Notes under the pieces: generated by a model
What the model was told of the DNA's origin: nothing
The model's input: only the letters and a program-made list of their open reading frames with translations
The model's database searches: none
Source of the DNA: JAKFWI01 sp035549875
Lineage (GTDB): Bacteria > Pseudomonadota > Alphaproteobacteria > Caulobacterales > Aquidulcibacteraceae
NCBI GenBank assembly: GCA_035549875.1
Contig: DASZPV010000129.1
Location: forward strand, 1-44,143
DNA length: 44,143 nt
Direction of reading: 5' to 3'
Translations under genes and position numbers: made by a program
Shown here: piece after piece, positions 22,860 through 32,824 of the stretch
Layout of the letters: the number at the start of each line of letters is the position of its first letter
Position numbering within the stretch: the first letter of the stretch is position 1

Positions 22860-25800
22860 TCAGTATTCCCGCCGCCAGCGGACCGCGACGCGCTGGTCGC
22901 CGTTGGTGAGGAAGCTGGAAATCACAAACAGCCGGGGCCGCACCTGCCATTCTACCGCCGTGCCCGCCCGCCCCAGCGCCCCGCCCGACACCTCTACGTA
23001 GACGTCGCGGGTCAAATATTTGCCCCCGGCCACCAATACGCCGCCGCCGTCCTCGCGCACCTCCAGCCGATCGAGATTGACCGCCGCACGAGCCACCGCG
23101 GCGAGGTCGAACGCCGATTTTCCAGCGAGCGTAGCCAAGCTCGCCGCCAATTGCGCCGCCTCGAACCCGTTGAGATCGCGTGACGACCGGCCGAACAGCA
23201 ATTCCGGAAGGATTTCATCTTCCGGCAAAGCCGGATCGCTGGTCAGCGCAATCTGCGGATCAAGCGCGCGCCCGGTGAGCGCGACATTGGCGGTCAAATC
23301 CGGCCCGGCGGCGGACGCGGCGACATCGATTTCCGCATCGTCGGCGTCGCCCGCAAACTTTATCACGCCGCGCGCGAGATCGAAGCGCCGGCCCGCAAGA
23401 TTGAAATCGCCCCGCACCAGGCGCGCCTCGCCGTACAATTGCGGTTTGGCGACATCGCCAGTGAGCTTGACGTCGAGCGACCATTCAGCCTCCAGCCCGC
23501 GCGTGCGGGTATAAACCCGTCCGGGCGCCACGATCCGCAGGTCCAGTTTTGCGGGAATGACTGCGGCCGGTTTGGCGGCGGCGCGCGGCGGCGGGCCGGG
23601 CCGGTTGATCTCGATCACGTCGATCAGCGGCGCAGGCGCCGTGCCTGCGTCCAGCATGCGCACGTCGGCCTGGCTGAGCCGGATCTCGCCCGAAAGCGTC
23701 GCGCCGCCCTTGCGCCATTCCAGCGCCAGATCGCCATCCCCCGCGGCGTGGGCGTCAGGCCGGTCGGCGAGAACGACATTTGATAGGTTCAGAGTGAGCT
23801 TGCCGTCGTCTTGCCCATCCAGCCGCCCGGCGCCAGTGATGCGGCCGGCCTTGCCGTCCGTTGCGCTGAAACGCTCGAGGCTGACGCCCTTTTCGTCGAA
23901 CGTCATTACCGCGTCGATCTCGCGCAATTTGACGCCGGAGAGTTTATCGTCGAACGCGCCGGCGCTGATCACCATGCGCCCGTCGCCGGTGACGCCGCCG
24001 TTGGCGAAACGCACCGCGCCTTCTCCGTCAACCTGCCCGCCGAGCGTCTGGTCGAGCGGGCCGAACAGCGCCCATAATCCCTCGACCGGCCCGCTCACCT
24101 TCCAATTGGCCTCGAGCACGCTGCCGCGCACCGGCGTCAAACGAAACGGCGCCGCCTCGGCGGTCATTGGCGCCTGGCCCTGCACGCTGGCGACCAGCCC
24201 GCGCCCCGAACGCGCATCGATCGCCCCGCGCAGCATGCCGCCGCCTAAATTCGCCGTCAGATGCGCATTCACCGCATCGCGCGATCGCCGCGCCAGGCGC
24301 GCATCCGTGAATGTCAGGTCGGCATTGCCCCCCAGGGACGTCTTCGCACCGTACAGCCGAACCTCGCCGCTGAGCGTTCCCGCCGCCGGCTGCTCCATCA
24401 TCGCGGTGAGAATTTCCAGCGGCGCCTTGTCAAATTTCGCATCGATGGAGACATCGTCCCGATTGCCGCGCCAGGACGCTTCGACCGCGCCGCCGCCGAG
24501 GCTTGCCGCGCCCTGCGCCTCGAATACATCGCCTTTCGCACGCAGCAGGAGCGGCGCGCGCGTTACAATCGTCGCGCCGGCAAATTGGCCGCGCGCGCCA
24601 AGCTGCGCCACCCAACCGCCTTCGCTCACCGCCGCATCGCCATTGGCGCTCACCGTGATCGCCTGTTCGCCGGCCCAGCCCTTTGCGTCCAGTTGCGCCT
24701 TCATCGCCGCGAGCGGCCCTGTGAGGCCGGCCTTTGCTTCATCGACGGCCACGGCGCCCAGCCGCGCGCCGCGCAGCGCCAGGTTAAGCTGAAGATTGTC
24801 GCCCGCCCTGGCGTTGGCGTAATCGATCGTTCCCGTCACGGCGCCGGAAACCTCGGGCGCCAAACCATCGAGCATGCCGGATACATCGACATGCGTGCTG
24901 AACATGTCGCCCGCCACCTGCGCGCGGCCCCTGCCGACGACCTGCGCCCAGTGGGTCTCAAGGTTTTCAAACGCGAGTTTATCCTGCGTGAGGGCAAGGT
25001 TTGCGCTCCCGCTCGCCGGCCGCCCAAACAACATTCCCTCCAGGCCGACCCTGCCGCGCCGCCCGCCCTGCGCCGGCGCCAGGTCCAGAGTCGCAACGAC
25101 GTTCTGCAACGTCGCGCCGCCTAAATTCAGCGTGGTAAGATTTGCGCTCATCGTCAGCGTCGGATCGCCGAGCTTGCCGGTTAGCGCGCCCGTCGCGTCC
25201 GCCGCGCCGGCAAAGCTTACGCCCGCGATATTCGCCGGCCCGCGCGCCGAAGCCTCGATTGCAAGATTGGCGTTGTCGCCCACCAGCCTGCCGCGCGCGC
25301 CGAGGCGCAGGCGCGGCCCGTCCACGCGCGCATATTCCACCAGCGTACCGCCGCCGGTGAACCGCAGCGACGCATCGATTTTCGGCGTCGGCCCGAGCAG
25401 CGCGCCGAACGGCGCATAGCCGGAAAATTGCCGCGCCGCGCCCTGCACTTTCACGATCACCGGCGCATCGGCTTTGTCGTTCAGCGTCCATTGCCCGCGC
25501 GCGGCGCCGCGCGCGCCATCCAGCAACAGCCCGAGTTCGCCGACATCCCATGTACCGCTGAACGAAGAGACGTGGTCGTCGATCAATCCGGCGCCCGCGA
25601 GTGCGCCATGCGGGCTGCGCACCGTAAAGCTGGAAAGCCGAAACGCGCCGTTGGCGCGGTCATAGGCGCCTTCAACATTGAGCCGCGCCCCCGCCATCAG
25701 GCGGCGCATGAAATCGGGCGCGCCAATTTCACCATCGCCAAGTTCGCCGGTGAAGCGGACGTCCTTGTCGGCCACGAATACTTCGACCGGCCCTTCGCCG

Positions 25801-26942
25801 TTGATGTCGAACCCGTCCCGCTTTGCGTGCGAGACGCCCAGCCGCCCCGAAATGCGCGCGCGGGTTTCTTCAAACTCGACGGCGCCGTCAAACCGGGCGC
25901 TGCCTGCTGAAAAATCCAGTTCCCGCGCCAGCGCCGGGAGATTCTTGCCCTGCACCGCCAGCGCCACCGCACCGACCGCGTGCGCATCGTTGTTCAGCTT
26001 TCCGCGGGCCGCGGCTTCAAGCACGTCGCTGTTCATCGTCGCCTGGAACGGCGCGCCGGCCGCCGTCAGCGTATCGCCGGAGCCGGCAAACCGCAGCACG
26101 CCGCCGAACCGCGCGGCCAGATTGGCCGCCGCCGGCAAGGCCGCCAGGTGCAGCACGCCATCGCCGCGCCAGCCCCGCTCATCCCAGCTCAGCGCGCCGG
26201 AAGCGAGCGGCGCGCGATCCAGCGTAGCGTCCAGCGCCCCGGCGCCGTCTTTCGCCCGCGCCGCGACATGGATCGCCGCGTTCGGCGCCTGCGCCAAATT
26301 CGCCAGCACGCCGCCCGGCGCGCCATCGATTGCGGCATCGAGCGTGAGTTTGTCCTCGGTGCGGTAGTCGATCGCTACGTTATCGAGCGGCTTGTCGAGG
26401 CGGCGCAGACCGAGGTGTAGCGCCTTCAGCGCATCGCCCTTCGTCCGCGCCGCGCCGGCAAAGGAAAATCGCGCCGATGCGCCGGCTACGCCTTCGGCCA
26501 GATCGAGATCGGCGATGCCGATCGCCGGCAGATCGGTGTCAAACCGCACGCCTTCGCCGCCGCGCGGCGGCGAAAGATTCGGACGACGCAGAATATGCAG
26601 ATGCGCCGCCGACAAATCCTTCAACGCCACCTGCCCCAGCAGCAGGCTTAGCGGCTTCCATTGCAGGCGCAGGTCTTCCGCGCGCGCCCAGATTCCCTGC
26701 CCGTCGGAGAGCGTTGCATTCTTCACGCGCAGATCGCCCAGACCCGAGCCGCCGACGCCTTCGACGTGAAGCGTGCCGAGCCGCCACACGCTGGCGCCCT
26801 CCGCCAGATGCGCCGCCAAACTGGGGCCAGCGGGACCGAGAATGACCAGGCTCGCGCCTACGATCAGCGCCGCCCCGCCCGCGCCCGCGCGCCAGGTCCA
26901 GCGCCTGCGGCGCGATGGAGCCGGAGGCGGGCTATCGCTCAT
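22860..26942 (-). CDS. tamB: TamB: translocation and assembly module inner-membrane subunit
   Basis: The 1,360-residue protein has an N-terminal anchor helix (about residues 19-44) preceded by an Arg-rich cytoplasmic end. A very long repetitive beta-rich region of the AsmA/DUF490 bridge type follows, with recurring LxLxGxG-like strands. The C-terminal TamB domain includes VRGDFNLAGRRFDLARGVIKF, LPEDEILPELLFGRSS and a final strand ending RVAVRWRREY that contacts TamA. Length is typical. TamB spans the periplasm and, with TamA, inserts outer-membrane proteins or moves phospholipids to the outer membrane. The ATG shares one base with the tamA stop (TGATG), so the genes are translationally coupled. 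Confidence 0.93.
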   Translation of the reverse strand: MSDSPPPAPSRRRRWTWRAGAGGAALIVGASLVILGPAGPSLAAHLAEGASVWRLGTLHVEGVGGSGLGDLRVKNATLSDGQGIWARAEDLRLQWKPLSLLLGQVALKDLSAAHLHILRRPNLSPPRGGEGVRFDTDLPAIGIADLDLAEGVAGASARFSFAGAARTKGDALKALHLGLRRLDKPLDNVAIDYRTEDKLTLDAAIDGAPGGVLANLAQAPNAAIHVAARAKDGAGALDATLDRAPLASGALSWDERGWRGDGVLHLAALPAAANLAARFGGVLRFAGSGDTLTAAGAPFQATMNSDVLEAAARGKLNNDAHAVGAVALAVQGKNLPALARELDFSAGSARFDGAVEFEETRARISGRLGVSHAKRDGFDINGEGPVEVFVADKDVRFTGELGDGEIGAPDFMRRLMAGARLNVEGAYDRANGAFRLSSFTVRSPHGALAGAGLIDDHVSSFSGTWDVGELGLLLDGARGAARGQWTLNDKADAPVIVKVQGAARQFSGYAPFGALLGPTPKIDASLRFTGGGTLVEYARVDGPRLRLGARGRLVGDNANLAIEASARGPANIAGVSFAGAADATGALTGKLGDPTLTMSANLTTLNLGGATLQNVVATLDLAPAQGGRRGRVGLEGMLFGRPASGSANLALTQDKLAFENLETHWAQVVGRGRAQVAGDMFSTHVDVSGMLDGLAPEVSGAVTGTIDYANARAGDNLQLNLALRGARLGAVAVDEAKAGLTGPLAAMKAQLDAKGWAGEQAITVSANGDAAVSEGGWVAQLGARGQFAGATIVTRAPLLLRAKGDVFEAQGAASLGGGAVEASWRGNRDDVSIDAKFDKAPLEILTAMMEQPAAGTLSGEVRLYGAKTSLGGNADLTFTDARLARRSRDAVNAHLTANLGGGMLRGAIDARSGRGLVASVQGQAPMTAEAAPFRLTPVRGSVLEANWKVSGPVEGLWALFGPLDQTLGGQVDGEGAVRFANGGVTGDGRMVISAGAFDDKLSGVKLREIDAVMTFDEKGVSLERFSATDGKAGRITGAGRLDGQDDGKLTLNLSNVVLADRPDAHAAGDGDLALEWRKGGATLSGEIRLSQADVRMLDAGTAPAPLIDVIEINRPGPPPRAAAKPAAVIPAKLDLRIVAPGRVYTRTRGLEAEWSLDVKLTGDVAKPQLYGEARLVRGDFNLAGRRFDLARGVIKFAGDADDAEIDVAASAAGPDLTANVALTGRALDPQIALTSDPALPEDEILPELLFGRSSRDLNGFEAAQLAASLATLAGKSAFDLAAVARAAVNLDRLEVREDGGGVLVAGGKYLTRDVYVEVSGGALGRAGTAVEWQVRPRLFVISSFLTNGDQRVAVRWRREY

Positions 26943-28705
26943 CAGAACGCCTGGCCGATGCTGACATAGAACGCGAAGTTCGGATCGCCGGGCCGTTTGT
27001 TCAACGGCGCGGCGATGTCGATGCGCAACGGCGCGAAACCGAGATCATAACGCAAGCCGATCCCCGCGCCCCAGCGCATATCGACCGCGCCAAAACTGTC
27101 GAACGCCGAACCGCCGTCGATGAACGCCGCCGCGCCGATCGGCCCTTTGATATGCGCGCGCGCCTCCACCGATGTTTCCAGCAGGCCCTGCCCGCCCGGC
27201 GGCGCGGTTTTGATCGCCGACATCGGATAGATCGATTTGTACTCGTAGCCGCGCACCGATCCGCCGCCGCCGGCGTAGAACCGCCGGTCGAGCGGCAAAT
27301 CCTTCTCGTTTCCGGACACCGGCGCCACCCAGCCGCTTGACACGCGCGCCGCGAGCGTGAGCCCGCGGCTCGGCGTGAGATAGCCGCGCGCCGTGCCGGT
27401 CGTGCGCACGAAGGCTGTCGTCGCCGCGCCGGTCGAAACCGCCGGCTCCACGCGCGCCTCCAGCACGTAGCCCTCATGCGGATCGAAACGGGAATCGCTG
27501 CGATCATATTTGCCGCTGACGAAGGCAGAGAGGATATAGGCATTGCCGACGCCGCCGGCGTCCCCGTAATCCTCCACAGCCAGATTGGCGCCGACCAGAA
27601 TCGCGCGGCGCGCATTCGCATCAGCCTCCACCGCCACGCCGATCGATCCGCCCAGACGCGTATAGGCCGTCGTGTCCTCGTGGCTCGCTTCAACGGTGTA
27701 GCGCAGGTGCCGGCCGGGCAGGATTTCATGCGGCCGCCACAGCGACGCGGTGAATTTCTGATCCAGTTCGGCGAGCGTCGCGCCGATCGTCAATTGATCG
27801 GCACGGCCAGTGAGATTGCGCCGCGTCCATTGCGCATCCACGCCCACGCCTTCCGTGGTCGAATACGATGCTCCAAGTTCGATCGCGCGTTTTTTCGCCG
27901 GATCGAGCGTCACGATCACGTCGCGCTGGCCCTGCTCGTTCGGCGCATCGGCGAGCTTCACGGCCACGCGCGAAAATGCGCCCGTCGATGACAGATCGCG
28001 GCGCAGATCGGTCAGCTTGTCTGGAGAGTAGGCTTCGCCCGGTTTCCAGCGCGGAACCTTGGCGAGAAATTCCGGCTTCACGACGCCAGGCGTTTCGAGC
28101 CGCGCCACGCCAAGCGCCGCCGGCAGGCCCGCGTCGATCTTGAACGTGACGCTCATCTTGCCCGTCGCGTGATCGACGATCGCCGCGCGCGGCAGGGCCT
28201 TCGCCGCCGCATAGCCTGAACTCTGCAGCGCCGTCACCGCCGCGGCCTCGGCCGCCAGCACGTCAGCGGCCCGCGCCGGCGCGCCCGCTTTCGCCGGCGC
28301 CAGCGCCGCCTGCGTCAGCGCCAGCGCTTCGGCGCCGGGCGCCGCGCCAGAAAAGAACAGCACAGGTTCGGTGAAAGTGAAGCGCGCACCTGGTGTGATC
28401 TGCACTCGCGCGCGCGGCGGGGTTTCCTCGCCCGTCGCGCGTAGGACGGCGCCGTAGTAGCCTTCCGAACGCAGCCAAGTCTCGGCCCGCGCGGCGGCCT
28501 CTTCGGCAATGCTTTCGGCGTCGAACACGGTCTGCGGCGGGCTGCGCGCGGGCAGCGTCAGCGCAATCGCGCGCGCCATCGCCGCGTCCACGCCTTCGAT
28601 CACGACCGGATTTGACTCTTGCGCGCACGCGGGAGCGGCATGCAGCGCGAGCGCCGCCGCCGAAGCGACGATCGCCGTCCGGCCATGTGCTTTGATCCGC
28701 GCCAT
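26942..28705 (-). CDS. tamA: TamA: outer-membrane Omp85-family assembly protein
   Basis: From ATG 28705 (587 residues) the protein starts with a signal peptide (cleavage after ACAQE-like HAAPACA). POTRA-type repeats run to about residue 250, and a 16-strand Omp85 barrel fills the rest. The barrel includes the diagnostic loop segment GGGGSVRGYEYKS (family consensus GG-x-x-VRGY) and a terminal strand ending FYVSIGQAF with the aromatic last residue typical of outer-membrane proteins. The longer frame to 28840 lacks a signal and is rejected. It pairs with tamB, which overlaps it by one base. Its upstream region is shared with the divergent DUF1453 gene (162 bases, no clear promoter seen). Confidence 0.93.
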   Translation of the reverse strand: MARIKAHGRTAIVASAAALALHAAPACAQESNPVVIEGVDAAMARAIALTLPARSPPQTVFDAESIAEEAAARAETWLRSEGYYGAVLRATGEETPPRARVQITPGARFTFTEPVLFFSGAAPGAEALALTQAALAPAKAGAPARAADVLAAEAAAVTALQSSGYAAAKALPRAAIVDHATGKMSVTFKIDAGLPAALGVARLETPGVVKPEFLAKVPRWKPGEAYSPDKLTDLRRDLSSTGAFSRVAVKLADAPNEQGQRDVIVTLDPAKKRAIELGASYSTTEGVGVDAQWTRRNLTGRADQLTIGATLAELDQKFTASLWRPHEILPGRHLRYTVEASHEDTTAYTRLGGSIGVAVEADANARRAILVGANLAVEDYGDAGGVGNAYILSAFVSGKYDRSDSRFDPHEGYVLEARVEPAVSTGAATTAFVRTTGTARGYLTPSRGLTLAARVSSGWVAPVSGNEKDLPLDRRFYAGGGGSVRGYEYKSIYPMSAIKTAPPGGQGLLETSVEARAHIKGPIGAAAFIDGGSAFDSFGAVDMRWGAGIGLRYDLGFAPLRIDIAAPLNKRPGDPNFAFYVSIGQAF

Positions 28706-28867
28706 CCGCCTGCCAAGCCACGAGCGCCCGCGCGCAGAAGCGCGAAAGCGCGCCCATGCTGGAAAGCGCCGCGTTAAGGCTTGATTAACCACGTTTACAA
28801 GCTGCCCAGACCGCCCGTCCGACGCCAGCGACTTGCTCACAAAAGAAGCTGGGTCCAGACTCTCTGC

Positions 28868-29397
28868 ATGAACGAAACGCTATCCCGGCTGCTGCCGCTG
28901 CTTATCACGCTGCTGGTTTTGGCGCTGGTCATGCGGCGGGCGGCGCGGGGGCGTAAATTACGCGCGTCGAGCTGCTCTGGATCATGCCATCGATCGCGTT
29001 GGCCGCCGGCATCGCGGTGATCGCCATGAATCCCGCCATCGGCGCAGTGGCCATCGCCATCCAGGCTGCGGCGCTCGCGCTCGGCTGCGCGCTGGGCTGG
29101 TATCGGGGCGCATTCACCCGCCTCTCGGTCGACGCTGTCACCCATGAAGTGACCAGCAAGGCTTCCGCGGCCGGCGTTATCCTGGTGCTGGCGGCGTTCT
29201 TCGTGCGCTACGCGGCGCGGGCGTTCCTTGGCCAGGAGGGCAGCGCGCTTCACCTGAACGCCGCGCTGATCACCGACGCATTCCTGCTGTTCGCCATCCG
29301 CATGATCGTGGTCCAGCGCATCGAGATCTGGCTGCGCTGCACCCGCCTGCTGGCGCAAGCGCGCGCGGACAGGGCCGCGAGCAAACCTACGCGCTGA
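28868..29397 (+). pseudogene. CcdC/DUF1453 family membrane protein, frameshifted
   Basis: Two adjacent frames together read as one DUF1453-type membrane protein. ATG 28868 starts MNETLSRLLPLLITLLVLAL...RGRKLR, and after about base 28963 the reading continues one base back as RVELLWIMPSIALAAG, running to 29397. The joined sequence KLRRVELLWIMP matches the family's conserved RKLR-x-E-x-LW-x-x-P junction between the first helix and the next, which neither frame shows alone. About five helices would result. A one-base loss (probably a C in the CGCGCG run at 28961-28966), a sequencing error, or -1 slippage could explain it. The 3' end overlaps the convergent transporter gene by 11 bases. If an error, the intact protein has about 177 residues. 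Confidence 0.65.
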
Positions 29398-31051
29398 TAT
29401 CGCGCCCCTTCGTCTCGGGCAGAAAGAAGAACATCACGATCGCGCTCATCGTCGCCCCGATCAGCGGATACCAGAGGCCGTTGAATATGTTCCCCGTCCC
29501 CACCACCAGCGCAAACGCAATCGCCGGCAGAAAGCCGCCGAACCAGCCAGTGCCGATGTGGTAGGGCAGCGAGAGCGCGGTGTAGCGGATGCGCGCCGGA
29601 AACAATTCCGCCAGCGCCGCCGCCTGCGGCCCGTAAAGCGCCGTCGCCGCCGCCGCGAACAACAGCATGATCGCGAACACGACCGGCATGTTGGCCTTCG
29701 CCGGATCGGCGCTGGCCGGATAGCCGGCGCCGTCGAGCGCGGCGCGCAATTCGGTTTCAAACTTCTTTCGGGCGGCGGCCAGTTGCGGTGCGTCCATGCC
29801 CTTGCCCGAGACGCTGTGAACGACGGCCTCGCCGACGCGTACGCTGGCCAGTTGGCCCAGCGCATCCTTCGATGTGTACGACACGCCGGAATTGGACAGC
29901 GCGGCTTTCGCGATGTCGCACGAGCTGTTGTAGATCGTCTTGCCGATCGGATCGAACTGGATCGAACAATGCGCTGGATCGGCGCTCACCACCACCGGAG
30001 CGCGCTGCATCGCATCCCACAAGAGCGGATTGGCCGCGCGCGTCATCGCCTGAAAACCCGGGAAGAACGCGATCGCCGCCGCCAGAATACCGCCGAGCAT
30101 GATCGGCTTACGTCCGGTGCGGTCGGAAATCCAGGCGAAGAAAAGATAGAGCGGCGCCGAACAGGTCACCACGCCGATCATCAGCCAGTTCACCGTAGGC
30201 CCCGGCAGTTTTACGATCCGCTCAAGATAAAATTGTAGATAGAAATGCGCCGTGTACCAGACCACGCCCTGCGCGATCACGATGGCGAACAGCGACAGCA
30301 GAACCAACTTCAGGCTTTCCCATTTCAGGAAGCTTTCGGCGAGCGGCGCCTTCGATTGCTTGCCCTCCTCCTTCATTTTCTTGAACGTCGGGCTTTCCTC
30401 CAACTGCATGCGAATCCACACGCTGACGATCAGCAGCCCCGCCGACAGCAGGAACGGCACGCGCCAGCCCCAGGCTGAGAACGCCGCTTCACCGAGGATC
30501 GTTCGCGTTGCCAAAATCACCAGCAACGCAGTGACCAGCCCGATCGAGGCTGACGTTTGAATCCAGCTCGTGTTGGCGCCGCGGCGGTTTTGCGGCGCGT
30601 GCTCAGCAACGTAGATCGCCGCGCCGCCATATTCGCCGCCGAGTGCGAAGCCCTGAATGCAGCGCAAGACCAGCAACAGGATCGGCGCGAGCCCGCCAAC
30701 CTGTTCGGATGTCGGCAGCAGGCCGATCAGGAATGTCGCCGCGCCCATCAGCGTAACCGTGACCAGGAACGCGCGCTTGCGGCCCAGAACGTCGCCGATC
30801 GGGCCAAACACCAGCGCGCCCACGGGCCGCATGCCGAAGCCGACGCCGAACAGCAGCAAGGCGACGAGGAAACCGACCGCGTCCGGCAAGCCGCTGAAGA
30901 AATGCTTGCTGATGATCGAAGCGAGCGTGCCGAAAATGAAAAAGTCGTACCACTCGAACACGGTGCCGATCGCCGACGCTGCAACAATCGTCGCCTGGCT
31001 TTGAGGCTTTGCGTCAGCGCCGCTGTTCGTCTCTGCCGCCATAATCCCCAT
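29387..31051 (-). CDS. MFS transporter, metabolite:H+ symporter type, with large loop insertion
   Basis: The 554-residue transporter starts at ATG 31051 or ATG 31042 (undecided). It has the MHS-family marks: FEWYDFFIFGTLASI in helix 1, RPVGALVFGPIGDVLGRK in the loop 2-3 region, LGGEYGGAAIYVAEH, and a second RTGRKP loop. Proteins of this type import organic acids, betaines or similar solutes with protons. A loop of about 115 residues is inserted around positions 335-452, between helices that are normally adjacent. It carries two cysteines (CSIQFDP and SSCDIAKAAL) likely to face the periplasm. The gene at 41053 encodes a paralogue with the same insertion. Substrate is unknown. Confidence 0.88.
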   Translation of the reverse strand: MGIMAAETNSGADAKPQSQATIVAASAIGTVFEWYDFFIFGTLASIISKHFFSGLPDAVGFLVALLLFGVGFGMRPVGALVFGPIGDVLGRKRAFLVTVTLMGAATFLIGLLPTSEQVGGLAPILLLVLRCIQGFALGGEYGGAAIYVAEHAPQNRRGANTSWIQTSASIGLVTALLVILATRTILGEAAFSAWGWRVPFLLSAGLLIVSVWIRMQLEESPTFKKMKEEGKQSKAPLAESFLKWESLKLVLLSLFAIVIAQGVVWYTAHFYLQFYLERIVKLPGPTVNWLMIGVVTCSAPLYLFFAWISDRTGRKPIMLGGILAAAIAFFPGFQAMTRAANPLLWDAMQRAPVVVSADPAHCSIQFDPIGKTIYNSSCDIAKAALSNSGVSYTSKDALGQLASVRVGEAVVHSVSGKGMDAPQLAAARKKFETELRAALDGAGYPASADPAKANMPVVFAIMLLFAAAATALYGPQAAALAELFPARIRYTALSLPYHIGTGWFGGFLPAIAFALVVGTGNIFNGLWYPLIGATMSAIVMFFFLPETKGRDISA

Positions 31052-31111
31052 CCCCGTTGCGTTTTTGGTTTTACGCGCCGCGCTTAGCTCAGCATTTCGC
31101 CTCTGGCTATC

Positions 31112-32743
31112 TCAACGCCGCCGCATATTGCCGAATATGCCGCGCATCACCTCGCGCGCCAAAGCCGAGCCGACATTAGACAGCACACGCCCGCCGACCT
31201 GGGCGGCGGTCTTCTCGATCGTGGCCATGCCGCGGTTAGACGCCGCTTGTTTCTGCGCGTCGAGTTTGGCCTGCGCGGCGGCGGCGCGCGCCTCGGCGGC
31301 GGCCTGCGTCGCAGCGGCTTTGGCCGAGGCTGCGCCAGCTTTGGCCTGCGCCATCGCGGCGGCTTGGTCGGCCTTGGCTTTGGCGGCGGCCTGCTTGTTG
31401 GCCGCCTCCTCTGCTTCCTGCGCTTCGGCGGCTTGCGCGGCGGCGGAGGCCTTGCCGGAGAGGATTTCGTAGGCCGATTGCCGATCGACCGCCTTGTCGT
31501 ATTTCAGCCCCAGGCCGCTGGCCGCGATAATCGCCGCACGCTCGGCGCCAGTGACCGGGCCGACCCGCGAATGCGGCGGCGCGATCGCGGTTTTCGCCAC
31601 CGGAGTCGGCGCGCCCTTGGCGTCGAGCGTGGAAACCAGCGCTTCGCCGACTCCCAGTTCCTGAATCGTTTTGTAGACGTCGAGCCCTTCGGGCGCGCGG
31701 AAGCTTTGCGCTGCCGCTTTCACCGCCTTCTGATCGGCCGGCGTATAAGCGCGCAGCGCGTGCTGGAAGCGGTTGCCAAGCTGCGAAAGCACGATATCGG
31801 GCACATCCGTCGGCGATTGGGTGATAAAATATAGCCCGACGCCCTTCGACCGGATCAGCCGCGCCACCTGCTCGATCCGCCCCAGCAGCGTCTTCTCCGC
31901 GTCGCGAAACAAAAGATGCGCTTCGTCGAAAAAGAAAACCATTTTCGGCTTATCGAGATCGCCGACTTCCGGCAGCTCCTCCCACAATTCGCTCATCAGC
32001 CAGAGCAGGAACGTGGAATAGAGCCCAGGGCTCTGCACCAGCTTGTCGGCCGCCAGGATATTGACCACGCCGCGCCCGTCCGCCGTGGTGCGGATCATGT
32101 CGGCCAGTTGCAGCGCCGGTTCGCCGAAAAAGCTCTCCGCGCCGTCGCCTTCCAATTGCAGCAATTTGCGCTGTAGCGCCGCCACCGTCGTCGGCGATAC
32201 GAGGCCGTAGGCTTTGCCGATGTCGTCGGCATTGTCGGAAATGTAGTTCAGCATCGACCGCAGGTCGGCGAGATTGAGCAACAGCCCCTCTTGCTTGCCG
32301 GCCTTCAACCAATCGTCCGCGAGTTTGAACGCCACCGCCAGCGCGCCTTCCTGTGCGTCGGTCGCTTCCAGAATCCGCCCGATCAGCACCGGCCCCATTT
32401 CCGTGAGCGTGGTGCGGATCGGATGGCCCTGCTGGCCGTAAAGGTCCCAGAACACCACCGGCGGCGCGGACGGCGTATAATCGGCCAGCCCAATCTGCTT
32501 GGCCCGCTCGACCGCCCAGCCCGGAGGGGGGGCGCCCGGCGCGGCGATCCCGGAAAGATCGCCCTTCACGTCGGCGGCGAACACGGCGACGCCCTCGCGG
32601 GAGAAGCTTTCGGCCAGCGTCTGGAGCGTCACGGTTTTGCCGGTGCCGGTAGCCCCGGCGATCAGGCCGTGCCGGTTGGCCCGCTTGAGCGCCATGATTA
32701 CCGGGCCGTCCGGACTGCCGCCTATAAGGATATCCGCCGCCAT
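31112..32743 (-). CDS. HerA-like helicase/ATPase, DUF853 family (YjgR type)
   Basis: The 543-residue protein is a DUF853 P-loop ATPase of the HerA/FtsK class. Walker A is GATGTGKT at residues 30-37, the Walker B region is KMVFFFDEAH near 265-275, and an arginine-finger-type region lies in IRSKGVGLYFITQSP. The C-terminal part from about 423 to 500 is an Ala/Lys/Gln/Glu-rich helical stretch that is probably a coiled coil, longer than I expect for YjgR, followed by a conserved GRVLSNVGSALAREVMRGIFG end. The cellular role of the family is unknown; DNA translocation is inferred from the fold. It is divergent from the AI-2E-type gene with an 81-base gap. Confidence 0.88.
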   Translation of the reverse strand: MAADILIGGSPDGPVIMALKRANRHGLIAGATGTGKTVTLQTLAESFSREGVAVFAADVKGDLSGIAAPGAPPPGWAVERAKQIGLADYTPSAPPVVFWDLYGQQGHPIRTTLTEMGPVLIGRILEATDAQEGALAVAFKLADDWLKAGKQEGLLLNLADLRSMLNYISDNADDIGKAYGLVSPTTVAALQRKLLQLEGDGAESFFGEPALQLADMIRTTADGRGVVNILAADKLVQSPGLYSTFLLWLMSELWEELPEVGDLDKPKMVFFFDEAHLLFRDAEKTLLGRIEQVARLIRSKGVGLYFITQSPTDVPDIVLSQLGNRFQHALRAYTPADQKAVKAAAQSFRAPEGLDVYKTIQELGVGEALVSTLDAKGAPTPVAKTAIAPPHSRVGPVTGAERAAIIAASGLGLKYDKAVDRQSAYEILSGKASAAAQAAEAQEAEEAANKQAAAKAKADQAAAMAQAKAGAASAKAAATQAAAEARAAAAQAKLDAQKQAASNRGMATIEKTAAQVGGRVLSNVGSALAREVMRGIFGNMRRR

Positions 32744-32824
32744 CGATTTCTCCCAACGCGAATCCGAACATGCCTTGGCAGGCGGTTTGCGCCAAGCTGA
32801 GAGCCGGAATAAGGGCGCGGCGCA

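Noticed and set aside
31247..31480. Gly/Ala-rich repeats opposite the HerA-like gene, as a repeat array
   Set aside because: They reflect the Ala/Lys-rich coiled coil of the minus-strand protein; there is no regular DNA repeat unit or CRISPR spacing.
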